Positions 48,001-60,045 of a DNA stretch of 61,194 nt are shown piece after piece. The translations under genes and the position numbers were made by a program. The stretch lies in the NCBI GenBank assembly GCA_910592205.1, contig CAJVPJ010000039.1:1-61194 (forward strand), read 5' to 3'. Under the pieces are notes generated by a model that saw only the letters and a list, made by a program, of their open reading frames with translations, made no database searches and was not told the DNA's origin. The first letter of the stretch is position 1. Every line of letters starts with the position of its first letter. Source of the DNA: Paraglomus occultum. Its lineage: Eukaryota; Glomeromycota; Glomeromycetes; Paraglomerales; Paraglomeraceae.

Positions 48001-48240
48001 TTATTCAATTGAAGTATAGTTTTTAGATTGCCACGCATGCCCGTTGACCAGATTTCGCACAAACTCACTCCCATCAAAAGACGTTTGGCATGTTTTTTTG
48101 GGATCCGCATGTCCCTTGACATCGTACAAACTCCCTCTCGTTTTTATGGATAGTTTGGCATGTTCCGGTTGGGCGTTGTGTGTCATATTTATTAAGTATA
48201 GTTCTTTGGGTAGCCTCGATGCTCTTTAAACATGATTCGT
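47967..48240. repeat. Short array of TTTGGCATGTT-led units
   Basis: tttggcatgtt occurs at 47967, 48084 and 48154, each followed by related text. Units 1 and 3 share an attgaagtatagtt / ttaagtatagttc block, and units share a cactcactccc ending. Confidence 0.6.
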
Positions 48241-48535
48241 TCACTCACTCCCTTGCTAGGAATTCGTTCTGACCCCCACCTTCTCTTTTTTTTTAAAGAT
48301 CTAGGCAATCGAATAATGCAAACGCTTGCTCAATAGCACGGTTAAAAAAGAAGCAGTTTATTACTGAAGGACAGTTACAGAAATTGCTCGCGGGTGAAAA
48401 TAGTAATCTTGTAGATTTTAATCTTAATTTGATTATATAACTTTTATTACTAAATCATTTTTTATATAGTTAGTAAAACTTATATCAATTTTAATAGGAG
48501 AAGACTTAGATAGCTGGAAGTGGAGCAAAAAAATA

Positions 48536-48780
48536 GAGCATTCGTGGATCTAGTTCTCACTCTCTGTGATGCTAACAATTCGGTCTCATACTAGTATCTC
48601 CCTCTCTCGTTATGCAAAGCATTCGTGGATCTACTTCTCTTTCCACTCTTTGTGATGCTAATGATTCGGTCTCATACTAGTTCTCCCGCGTTGTTATGCA
48701 AAGCATTCGTGGATCTGCCTCCATTCTCTGTGATGTTAACGATTCGGTCTGTATCCCCTCTTTAAGTGATCTGATTCCGA
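48536..48780. repeat. Tandem repeat, three units of 81-84 bp
   Basis: Units start at agcattcgtggatct (48537, 48618, 48702) and contain ctctgtgatgctaa, attcggtctcatactagt and cgttatgcaa. Similarity is high, and the last unit ends early after attcggtctgta. Confidence 0.92.
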
Positions 48781-48929
48781 AATGCTGTGTGCAAACTGGT
48801 TCGAAATTATAAATCTAAGTCGGTTTTCTCAGTAAATAGTGAATTATAAAACTTTGAAATAAATAAAGTCCAACTACATATTATCAGTATCGATGTCTCT
48901 AGTCGCATTCATTAATATTCTAATTCTGT

Positions 48930-49420
48930 TTGTTGATTACATAGTAAAATCAGTTTTGGTCTGAAGTAGACATCTCTTACGCTTTCAGCAAACAAATCTT
49001 GCTGTTTGCTTCTAATATTTATCGATCTTTCGCTTTTTTAGTTGAATAGTTAACTGAAGCATTGAAGTTTAAAAAAATTAAACCATGAAAGTCAATATAA
49101 CGGATTTCACGAGACAGCTGTTATATTGGGGCAGAAATGGTTTATTATTCTTGATAGTTATCAAGTTTTTTATATTTTCAATAAATAGTGCATTGACAAA
49201 TTTAAGTTGTATGAGACAATAGCTTGTCTACCCGAAATTTTATTGTGTCATTCATATGTTACTCTACTGATGTTTCGTTTTCAATAGACAACATTGATCT
49301 CTGTTTTTGAGAATGTGCAAAACTTGCTGGGGTGAAATAACATATTCTTTTACTAGAATGTTTAGAGGCGTTTGCAAATATTTGACAACATAGTTTTGTT
49401 ACGCTGACGATGGCTTTAAC
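48930..49420. repeat. Dispersed repeat family, copy 3
   Basis: Blocks shared with copy 1 (atctcttacgctttcagcaa near 48975; a run ending in gttatattg near 49130) and with copy 2 (actctactgatgtttcgttt near 49261; aaacttgctgg; gcgtttgcaaatatt) appear in the same order as at 4.6-6.1 kb. It is the most complete reference for reconstructing the element's extent. Confidence 0.65.
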
Positions 49421-49990
49421 ATTACTATGTATTACAATAATTTCGACCACTTTAGTGTGCATTTTTTTGAAAATAAATTACTGTAAACAATTATAACAGA
49501 TACGGCTATGTGCCATACGCAGCGGAAAAAAAAAGTTTCTTAAAATACAGATGGAATTTCGTTTGTTATATCCAATTATTCCGTAGTACTAATTGGACCG
49601 ATCGTTAGCAAGGCTAGTCTAGTTCGCGTAAATGCAAAGTTACAGCCTCTTTGAAAAAGTGTGAGTACGAGATAAAAGAACCGTTACGAGTAATTGTGGG
49701 TAGCTTCTAGTAGTAAGAGTAAAAAGCTGCGGGCGAGTGACAGGTGTATGAGATGGACAGAGAGCGAGAGACATAGAGCAAGAATGAGAAACCAAAGAGT
49801 GAGAATGACAAAGCTACTGTGCGAAATAGCAAGAGTGTGATCACGGTAAAGAGAGCACATTAAAAGCAACTATAACGACACGTTGATATGTGCCCCCGTA
49901 ATTTTAGGAAATGACACACTAAAAAGATCTGTTAGATTGCGATATCATTTTTTTGGTGACACAAAATCACATGTATTTCGCAGTGTAACT

Positions 49991-50049
49991 ATCGCGAGGA
50001 ACTTTTATTCGCAACAAGGTGCTCGCTAAAGCCCAGTTTAAGCTGTTTT
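49991..50049 (-). repeat. Inverted partner of repeat at 39991-40048
   Basis: Reverse complement of the 39991-40048 block (tcgcgaggaacttttattcg, then gcaaca, aggtgctcgctaaagcccag), with a few substitutions. Confidence 0.75.
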
Positions 50050-51012
50050 ATTTCGCAGTGTAACAAGTTACGATTACATGACAGTATTACTATTTAAACC
50101 AATGTTAATATTATCGTGTTTAATCTTAGATACGGAAACAAATCGTATGTACTGCTTCAGTTTCAGCTAGACATAACGTCATCGATTGCTTCCGATTATT
50201 TTTACGAGACATTTTGCTATACAGTGTAAGACAAAAAAAATCAAAATGACAGACTTGTAAATTGCGCAAGAATTGAAAATGCAATACAATAAAAATTTAC
50301 GTATTCGGAAATTAAAATTAGCAGAGTTACTTAAAAAAAAACATTTAGTGTAAATTACATTCACCATTGCTTCTATGACAAGTCCACATAAACATCTCAT
50401 TGATCGTATTAACCCAATCGAGTTAATTGTGGAGTATTATTCCACTCATTCATTATGAAGCGCACACAACTACGAATTTGTTTCAGTAATTTTTTCTCTA
50501 TAATACTCACTATTGGATTCAAATCAGTCACTGTTAGGACGTAGTTTATAGCTTCAGGCATATTATTTTAACAAGGCGGCTAGTATGCTTTAGTTATTGT
50601 CTTAAATCTCTGTAAAGATATTCTGGAATATGCTTATATAAGTGCGTACATTATTATTTCAGAAATTGTTTTAACCCTTATGCGGAATTTCTCCCAAACA
50701 AAAACTTTGTTTCGTCTTCAAGGTAGAATTGAGGTTCCAGGTTATGAGTTTTTTTTTTAATGTTACCAATTGTACCTTGCGTTTATAAATATCCACACTA
50801 TTCTTAATGCCTTGGAGGCATGATTATTATATAGTTTGGAAACTATCTCTTGTCCAGATGTCCTGATTCTAATTGATATTTCTCGAGAAGTTTCAAAGAA
50901 ATTCAAAAAATATTATTAATAAAAAAAACTATAAACGAGCGGTTTAAAATAAAACAAATATAAACTCGTTTGCCTGATTGTTCACATTTTTAATCGACCT
51001 AAAGTTAATACA

Positions 51013-51080
51013 CAGTCAGTTTCGACAAGTCGGCCAACAGTAGCCGGCCTCAAATGACCGACTTATCGAGGAAGCTGACT
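51013..51080. repeat. Small foldback with CAGTCAG ends
   Basis: cagtcagtttcgacaagtcg at 51013 is matched in reverse by ccgacttatcgaggaagctg at 51058. A further cgacttatcgaga occurs at about 51350, so a larger element of about 340 bp is possible. Likely a MITE remnant. Confidence 0.5.
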
Positions 51081-51289
51081 ATCGAAAATTATGTGATCGA
51101 AGATAATACGTTTAATTAATACGTTTATTAATGCACTAATATAATTACATCGTAAAATGGTTAAAAAAATTGACTTGTTTTTCTTGCCTGACGTAAATAT
51201 TCGTTCCTGACAACACAAAACTCACCCACGTTATTCGATTGCTACACATAGTGCATTGCCGAGTTATAAGGAATTGCTACTCATCTCAC

Positions 51290-51307
51290 GGGGGGGGGGG
51301 GGGGGGG
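51290..51307 (+). repeat. Homopolymer G tract (18 G)
   Basis: Eighteen consecutive G in otherwise AT-rich intergenic DNA. The exact length is uncertain because homopolymers are prone to sequencing error. Confidence 0.95.
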
Positions 51308-52337
51308 TCTACCAATTAAATTGAATACGCACAAATTGTCGCATAAAACCGACTTATCGAGACACATCCATCTAAGGTAGTTAGATTCGAGCAACAGTAG
51401 AATAAAATACTTGCATGCGTTTATCTTACCCTTTATAAAGAAAGATACGCATAAAATTTAGTAATTAAATTTTTATACAAGTAATCTTAAATAGTCATAG
51501 TATAAGTGATGCTTACCAGTCTTCATGATAATTCATATTATTGCATTTCATCTTATTTGACTTTGTAGAAAAACCCGGAAAGCCTACTATTACTGTTACA
51601 GTTTAATGCGAGTACGCAATCGCGTTCTTTGGCAGGCATCAAACATCTCCTATATATGAAAATCATAGCGAAATGGTGAGCTTAGCAGTTTATCAAATAT
51701 TACTTACATTCAATCTAATAAACCTTACTTACGCAGACTAAGGAAAAGTAATAAGTTATGAGGGGCTCTTGTGTAAAGATATCCTACATGTAAAGTATTT
51801 GAAGGGTCCGGATTTCAGCAAAGAATGACGGCATTTACCTTTGACCTTGAAATCAGTAAAGAATCAACCGACTGAACTAACTGTTGAGCACTTATTTCAA
51901 CTAACGTGCTAGAGTACGAGTATAGCTGATACGTTTTGTCAAGCGATATTTCGTCTTTTGAATGAGCAGAGGTAAACATCGTTTCAGAAAGATATATGCA
52001 TGCATGCATTTTCGAATTAGGAGTATTATTGATTACGATACATGTATTGTTAGACTGTATAACCTTATAATATCGGAGGCTCTCAATATATTCAGGGCCT
52101 TCTCAACAGCTCGATGTTCCAATTAATGCCATAGAAGCGCTGCATTTAGTAATGTAATATAGAGGGTTTTGTTCTCATATATCAGTTTCTCCGTAAATAT
52201 TGAAGATAATCGCCGACGTTAAAATCTTGCCGATAGTTTTCATGACAGTACTTGAAAAGTATTTGTACTCAATGTTTTGAAAACACTCGCTCGTACTGGT
52301 ACGCTGCTACCGAATGACTTTGTTGTTGACGGATTTC

Positions 52338-53412
52338 TTGGAATTGATTATAACAGAGAGGGTTCGGGCTTTTTTTTCGTTGATTGCACATAAAATTTTT
52401 CTCGTGGGTACAAATTATATATATGCTCATTAACACCTTTCCAAAGCAACACAAATATCTGTTTATGTATCATTTATGAAATGACGAGCTATATTGGACC
52501 AACAAATAACATTTTAATCGACGTGAACAATTACCGTAACGATGGGGATTCAACTGTAAGTAGGTTTTTGGTCAGAACATATACATTAAAATAAAGTAGA
52601 CAAACCATAGTTATAATACTTTATTTAATTAAACTAATGAATACAATAAGAAACGATACAAGTAATTTTTTTTTGGTTTGAACGTCTTAATTCAGTATAG
52701 TCTTATTTAAGTGCATGCGTAAGAGTTTCAGCCTTCATAAAATAAGGTATTGTACAAGGTTCCTCGTTTGGTAAACAAGAACTAACGATAAGTGTGATTT
52801 AATTTTTTTTCTGCATTGCGGTATGGACCTTCAGGAGTTGAAGGGAATTGACTATAACAGACGTTCGGTATCTTTTCGTTGATTGCACATAGGATTTTTC
52901 TCGTGGGTACAACTAATCGGGGAATCTCTCTGACTGTAGCACGCTAGCTGCTAGCAGTTGGGTGAATGTTGCTTATGTCGATTTCCTCGAGAATTGTGTA
53001 TATGGCTTTATACGCCTTCTTTCTTCTTCTGTGCACCCGTCCATCTATTATATTCACAACATAACTGTTTATGCATTATTTGTGAAATGACGAACTATAT
53101 TGGACCAACAAAAAAATTTCAGTCGACGAGAACAATGATCGTAACAATGGGAATTCAACTGTAAATAGGTTTTTGGTCAGAACATACACATTAAAATAAA
53201 GTAGACAAACCATAGTTATAATACTTTATTTAATTAAAATAATGAATACAATAAGAAACGTTACAAGTAATTTCTTTTTGGTTTGAACGTCTTAATTCAG
53301 TATAGTCTTATTTAAGTGCATGCGTAAGAGTTTCAGCCTTCATAAAATAAGGTATTGTACAATGTTCCTCATTTGGTAAACAAGAACTAAGGATAAGTGT
53401 GATTTTTTTTTC
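52338..53412. repeat. Direct duplication of a ~0.5 kb unit
   Basis: Two copies in the same orientation. Unit 1 (52338-52820) and unit 2 (52846-53412) share block A (ttgattgcacataaaa/aggatttttctcgtgggtac, 52381 and 52880) and block B (aaatgacgagctatattgga..., 52480 and about 53085, running through gtttcagccttcataaaata). Block B is nearly identical over 300 bp. Unit 2 carries about 100 extra bases between A and B. Confidence 0.9.
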
Positions 53413-53790
53413 TGCGTTGTATATGTCAGTTTTCTCGTATGGTGTAGTTGAAGCAAACTAATGTAGCTTATCGTCCTTACCATATATAATTAATATAAAA
53501 GTTTTCAATTACCAAAATATCTCTGAAATGGTGAGAACAGTCACATCGGTTTGACTATATACAGTAATTATACAACTATCCGTTTATGTACTATAAGCAC
53601 ACAAATAATAATAATTTGTGTATAATGTGACGAGACTTGTCTAGTTAGAAAAAAAAGTGAAAATTTGTCATACAGTATTTTATTATTATGTTTAGGGATA
53701 ACATCAAAGCAAATAAAATTACGTTTTTGATCGGAAGTTACGCATCATGTGTTATAATTGACTAAGTCTATATGATAGAACAGCATAATA

Positions 53791-54525
53791 CAGTCAACTG
53801 CCTTAATTCGTCCCTCCGATAACCCGGACGCTTGACGCCGGACTCGTTTTTTCATAACATATTCCTTCCTTTTATTCGTCCATAATTATGAAATCTCTAT
53901 AATTAGGTGTAAGTAATCAACCGTATAAATTAAGTATTGTAAAGATAACTTAATTCGTCCATTACAGATCGTTCCAATGTAATAATTTCTCGTTAATTTG
54001 GATGCTTGGATAAAATTCAGTCGTCCAAATCACGAAAGAGTTTGATGGATCGTTACATATACACTTACTAGTAAAAAACGTCCCAAGCCTTACACACATC
54101 TAACTGCTGCATAAATGCAGAAAATAGGTAAACATCGAAGAGACGATGGGTTATTTTGTGTTATACTTATGCTAACATATGGACGACGATATTATTCAAG
54201 ATGTTCTAAAATTGTAATAACAGAAGATAATTCTGATATAAAAAGTTCGTTAAAAAAAGGCGAAGATGCATTAAGGAGGTCATTATCGTTTCTTGAACGA
54301 CAAGATAACATATTCATGCAGATAATTTACTAGTTGTTCGACGACTAATTAGTCGAGTTTTATATTATCGTAAATTACAATATAAACAGTTATCTTTAGA
54401 AACGATAAATATCCAATCCATATTTCATAATAAAATTTGTGGTTATTTTTTGTCAACAGTATGAATCGATAATTCGTCCATCTATGGCCTCGGAAAGTTG
54501 GTGTCCGAATTAAGGCGGTTGACTG
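53791..54525. mobile_element. pogo-like element with TA-flanked inverted ends
   Basis: The left end cagtcaactgccttaattcg (53791) is the reverse complement, with one or two changes, of the right end cgaattaaggcggttgactg (ends 54525). Both ends are flanked by TA, the target of Tc1/mariner/pogo elements. The inner frame 54115-54333 ends in EDALRRSLSFLERQDN, resembling the C-terminal region of pogo/Tigger transposases. At 735 bp it is a non-autonomous, internally deleted copy. Confidence 0.75.
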
Positions 54526-55040
54526 TAGATAACAGCAGGCATCAAGGACAATCATTTGTTGTTTGAGTGCTCCCATAATATAATTGCAAAAACGAATGTC
54601 AATACAAAAGTATTTGAGCAATGATACACAAAAAAATTTTTTTATAAAAAAAAAATACAGCGGTGCAGTAATCTAGACGTTGATCAAGTTCTAAACTTAG
54701 ATATAGATCTATATAAAGATGCCCAATTAAAAAATTGAGAAAAGAAGGTTAGCGCAATTTCCTAATCATGACGGATCAACAGTAGAAAAAATATTGTCAG
54801 ACAAAGTTGCAGAAGTGCACCCGGGCTAAATGTTAATTTGTCATTCCATACGCATTAACGTATGACATGTGCAATATTGTGTACTGGGATTTTTGTCACC
54901 CAAACTCAAGGAGAATGTGTATCAGGGATAATGACATGAATCAATAAAAGCACCATTTTTCGTTTGGGTTCTAATCCTAACTAGAACGTAGCTCGGTTTC
55001 ATTGCCAGTTCTATCCCATTCTTGCATATATATTATATGA
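54526..55040. other. 5' flank of the membrane-protein gene
   Basis: No gene seen. The last part, with a catatatattatatga run just before 55041, may hold the promoter. Confidence 0.35.
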
Positions 55041-58000
55041 ATGATAATGATTAGCAAGCTCTGCTATATCTTACTGTTCGTTCTTATTATTGTTTTTGTT
55101 CCAAGCGTTCGGGCTTTTGAAAACAGTACTTCCGTGTACGATGAAATTGAAGATCTTCTATTCATTGATCTTGACAATGGATTTACGTATCCAGATGGCA
55201 CAGGGTTGATACAATTGTGTCTATTTGATAATATTACGCAGCAAACCGAAAATAATTTGTATATTCGTCTGCTACATCCAAATGGCACGTTGACCAAATT
55301 TACTATACCAACATACAATTTTACTGAATACACCCCGCGTGCTTACCCGCTCAATGACGGGTGTGTTTGTAACGCAGGCAAACGACGACCAAATTATGCA
55401 TGGAAAGTTGGTCGATTGGAGTGGCCAGGTATTACAAAGGTAAGAGTTACTTCAAGCAAGAAAATTGTCGAAAAGTCAGAAAGTGAAACGTTTAATGAGA
55501 GCTTGGGAAATTCTGTTGAATTAATATATTTTGCATTCATGGCATGGATAGTGATGTGATGCTTACCGATGGTCCTCTCAACGACACTTTCATATCTAAA
55601 TCACTCGTAAAGGCTAACGTCGATCCGACTAAGGATTTTCTCGTAGCAACCGAGACTATTGATGAAGTTCAGTGGAAAATTTTTAGTGCGCCGTGAGTAT
55701 AAACATTAAATTTCACCGCAATTACATTCGATGGTAAATCCCACGCTTCATTTTCCACTTATTTCCAAAATAGTAATAGCACGAATCAAATTACCCAACT
55801 GTACAACGGCACTATCACGGGACATAGTGACAACGACCTGTACGATTTCTCAATTTTTCCAACCACGGAAGGCGGTTATGGCATAGCTACTTTAGAAAGC
55901 ATAATATTCAATTATTACGATCCACTCGCCTCTAAAGTATTACATTCTTTTCCACAATGTGTTTTATATGTTAAATTTTGGCAACCTGATGCTTTACAAT
56001 TTGATAGCCCTCATTTAGTCTGGCAGAGCCCCAACCCATGCACTGGAGCGCAAATGAATGGGTGCGAAGTGGCTGCTGAGGGAACGGGATATTTTTGTAT
56101 TATAGGCATTCCTAATGAAACTATACCTACCAGTCTTGGTAGTGATTTCGTAAAGGTGACATTCCTATCTAGTGGCTCTGTAACTGATGTCAACGTAATA
56201 TTGTCTGATACAGAGAAAACTGAAAAAAATATATGGGGAATACGGAGTCTGCCTTATGGCGGATTTCTGTTTATAAATTCGGTCAGAACTTTCGTTTCTC
56301 ACAATTATACATTTACATGTAATGTAACTGTCAAAGATAATAATGGAACGACTATAATGGGCTTTTCAATCAATCCGGAAGCTTATTTCGGTGATTTTGC
56401 TATATTTCCGAACAACACCCTGTGGGTGGCGTTTCGGTGGCGGTCAGAGTTAGATATGGGTTATGTACCGCTTCCCAAACTATTGCCAGAAGGTGAGTTA
56501 ATTTAATACCATAACTATATATATAATTGCTGACGACATGCATTTTTCATTTATTCCGACGCGACGCATTTAATAATCGTCATACTCTTATCTTCAGATG
56601 CTGGATTCAACAATCTTCTTGTAAATTCATCAATTCCGCGATTAGGCGCATATTTGTCTTCAGATACTACGAATATTACACTGATATTCAGGGATCAGGT
56701 TGCGCTTTCGACACAAAACATTTCAGTTTACCAAGAGACTGACGGAAACCCTATTCTCAGGCAGCGCTTCAATGCGAAATCGGATTTTTGTTCTGTTACG
56801 TTAAATGATTCAGCTGTAACATGTAAGATATTCAAAAGTACGTTTAACCAACCCGGTGCTACATATGATGTCGTTGTGGATAACAATTTTGTAATGAGTA
56901 AAAGTTTGAAACAACCACTTCCCGGCGTGACAAAAAAAAATTGGATGTACTATGGAGGTATGCATTATCAAACATTTTTTAATTGTTTGAACATACGTTT
57001 GCTTACCATGATTGTGCATTTACTAGCCTCAACTGAAGCTAAAGGAAAATATACAGGTAAAGCATCATATTCGTTTATAAAATGCTTATGCCCACCTGAC
57101 TAACACTTGTCTTTTCGAACGTAAATATAAAATAGAGACCACGACAGGTCTTTTAAGGTTGACACCTGAAGGAACAACTTTATTTGAACAATTATCTACT
57201 AATGATAAGAACACTTTCTTAGACTCCATGATTACAAAGCTTGCCGAGCTCATTCCCGTTGATTCATCACGTATAAGCACCAACAGACGCAATCAACCTG
57301 ACCCTAATGCACCGGACCGGATATTGTTTCCAGTCACTCTCAAACCAACCGAGGATCTGTCGCAGAAAACAGTACAGCGGGTTATTGATGATCTTGATGA
57401 TTTAATTAAAAACAAGGCTTATAATTCATTCTCGCAGGAGTATCCTACTCTTTATCTTGATGAAACTTATGGATTTTCACCTGTCGGTATGCAATCACAC
57501 AATTCAATCTGTGTTTTTACTGCGTGGAGTGCTAATTAAATGAAAACTAATACGAATTTTATGAAACCTGACTAGCCAATTTGTGGGAAACTTACAAATT
57601 TAAACTAATTGGGTTGCTCGTTGGTCTCTTGATATTATCAATAATATACTTCTTCGCGAGACGGAAGTATCCAGAGGTGAGCTTAAGCTGTCCTGCATAC
57701 ATTGAATGCCGTAATATGATGAAATGTTAATATTAATATGTGAATTGTTTTCACTCAGGGTCAAAGTTTTGTTGTCATAAAGCTTGCAATAATACTCGCA
57801 GATCTGAGTCTTGATATAGCATTTGTACTTTCAAGTGCAAGGAACGTCCCGCAATTACATACGCCAAGGTATTACTCTCTATGATACTTACAATTTATTG
57901 CGTGCACGATCAAATCATATTCGATATTTACTCAATTTGTTCTATTTCAGTATAGCTTTCTTAATAGTTCCTATTGTCTTCAATTCTACTTTGGCATTTT

Positions 58001-58490
58001 CAATCTTAATGACAGAACTAAGTAAAAATACTAAATTTCAAGAATGGTTCAGTCAGAATGTAAGAATAACTTCAGTACTCACTCTGATAGCAAGTGCTGA
58101 CGTTGAAGCTATCACATTTCTCGGATCCAAATTTGCTGGTTGGCAGATGTTCTCTGCACCTCTGTCAAAGACTGCATTGAATTACGTTTTCTGGGTTAGC
58201 ACATTGAATCTGTTTATCGAAGATATTCCCCAATTGGTCATTCAGGTATGTTAAGCAGATACTGGTTTGATCGAATGATACGAGTTTAGATATTGACAAT
58301 TGAATTTGCTGTCATCTCATAGATTCTGTATAGACATCTAACAGTCTCATATGATATTATTCCATTCTTGTCATTGGTAATGAGCTCTATCATCTTAACT
58401 TCTAATATTATCGGACATGTCTATGATGGATATATGAAATGGAAAGAAAAGAAGCTCAACCACCACGCCATACCGAAAGATGAAATATGA
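55041..58490 (+). CDS. Large secreted-ectodomain multi-pass membrane protein
   Basis: Probable exons: 55041-55439, ~55541-55692, 55774-56492, 56598-56957, 57027-57056, 57136-57486, 57576-57676, 57759-57868, 57951-58245 and 58323-58490. A signal peptide (MIMISKLCYILLFVLIIVF, cut near VRA) is followed by a long ectodomain with many N-x-S/T sites and scattered cysteines (CVCNAGKRRP, NGCEVAA). A Ser/Asp-rich stalk (TTTGLLRLTPEGTTLFEQL) precedes about five membrane helices (LIGLLVGLLILSIIYFF; IKLAIILADLSLDIAFVL; FLIVPIVFNSTLAFSIL; VFWVSTLNLFIEDIPQLVI; FLSLVMSSIILTSNII). The EDIPQ motif lies in the fourth. The tail is short and basic. I cannot name a family. It resembles a receptor or channel; that is inference. 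The junction of exons 1 and 2 is not resolved by a canonical in-frame splice. Confidence 0.7.
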
Positions 58491-58807
58491 GTAAACACTT
58501 ATAACATGCATGCTTATGTTTGGGATGAATGAAATATGGGACGGCAGTGCACCACAAAAATTAACGGAAGTTGACTGTAGTCAACAGTAGGAATTTTATT
58601 ATTTACCAATGATATGTATCTCAGTACAAAGCCATTCACGATGTACTATAACTTGATAAGCGTAATAGTAATAAACGCATACAATCAACGAAAAAAATCA
58701 CTGTCTCATAATCAGTCAACGAGATATCAACAGCTTCGATTTTAATCAACCAAATTCTAGTGATCGAAAGAAGATCGAACTACAACAAAACCATTCTGCG
58801 AAACGTA

Positions 58808-59365
58808 CAGTCAACTCTCTTTATAACGACCACCTCGGGCTGATATGCAGCAGCGGTAGTACAAATACATATTACGTGTATATAATGTCATAAGCAGCGG
58901 ACTTAAATAAATTTTTCAAAATATCACTATTATTTTATTACAGTAACCCATCATTTTTGGCATATATCTAACTAGCTTATATCAGGAATATAATTTTGAA
59001 TTTTCGTTTGCTTTTTTGCCCTATTACGCTCGAAAGAAACTCTCTTAATGTAGTATCTCAATCTGAGCAGATCATTAGGATTTACGCTAAAACTATCCCC
59101 TTGCTGCTCTAAGAAAACTTTACCCATATATAAAAATTATTATCGATTGTATTACCGATCACTATTACTATAAAAAGAGTTTTACAAATATATTTTATAG
59201 TATATGGTAATTTGTTTATTAATTGACGGACTTTTGTATAAAGAGATACTAAGACTGGTCGATATAAACAGCTGATTTTAATAGTGATTGAATGTGGCAA
59301 AGCACATGTGGTCATTATAAGGCACCAGTCGGTATAAAGAAGGTCGTTATAAAGAGAATTGACTG
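58808..59365. mobile_element. TA-flanked inverted-repeat element (MITE, mariner/pogo type)
   Basis: cagtcaactctctttataac at 58808 is mirrored by gttataaagagaattgactg ending at 59365, and both ends are flanked by TA. At 558 bp with no coding capacity it is a miniature element. Its ends start with the same CAGTCAACT as the element at 53791 but differ inside. Confidence 0.8.
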
Positions 59366-59560
59366 TACACTGCATACCTTCTCCTGATATAAAATAATTG
59401 CAAGTTTTTCTAAAGCATTCCAACTTCGGCGCTTTTCTCAGTTATAGTAGCTCTTTTCACACACTTGTTTCCATCGCGTTAGCTAGGAAGTAGAGATAAA
59501 TTCTGATGAATTTTTAATATGATAAAATTGACCAATCACATCACTCTGTGAAGGAATTTT

Positions 59561-59689
59561 AAAGTACCCCTAATATAGTACCCTCCTCCATACACAGTAC
59601 CCCGAGTACATCCCCCGGGTACAATTCAAAAACCTGAGGTGCTCTAGATATATACCCGGGGTACTATATTCAGTACTCTACGGTACTTT
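59561..59689. repeat. GTACC-rich foldback element
   Basis: The left arm aaagtacccctaatatagta and the right arm (reverse-complement start aaagtaccgtagagtactga, then atatagtacccc) are inverted copies, with cccgggtac near the centre on both sides. About 129 bp, non-coding, able to fold into a hairpin. Confidence 0.65.
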
Positions 59690-60045
59690 CACAACGGCTC
59701 CCGACACCATCGAAATTGTCATTTTTGCACAAACCCTTGATTACGCGGGTAATTGTACAATTGATCGAATTCGATTTTTTAAATCTCGTATAATGTAAAT
59801 ATAAAAATATGTGATAAAAATACAACTGCCATCTAATTAAATAAACAAATATCATGACTTTGGTAACAAAGCAGTTAGTATTAGAAACTTATTACCAAAA
59901 CACAGGTGTCAAGATCTCGTGTCCATGGAATAGTAGTATCATAAATAATACAGAAATAAAAATTTTAACAAGACTATGCTTAGATTTCTATGCATCTGTC
60001 TATCTCATTCACCCGCCTGAATGTAAGCGCGTGATGAGTTTTTGC

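Larger units (their letters stand above)
49421..52337. other. AT-rich spacer
   Basis: No gene seen; frames are short and without family signs. An AG-rich stretch lies at 49730-49860. Other repeat items in the interval are listed separately. Confidence 0.45.
58491..60045. other. Spacer between inverted gene copies
   Basis: No gene seen apart from the two inverted-repeat elements listed. Near 58573, ttgactgtagtcaac looks like a short palindromic remnant similar to element ends. Confidence 0.45.
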
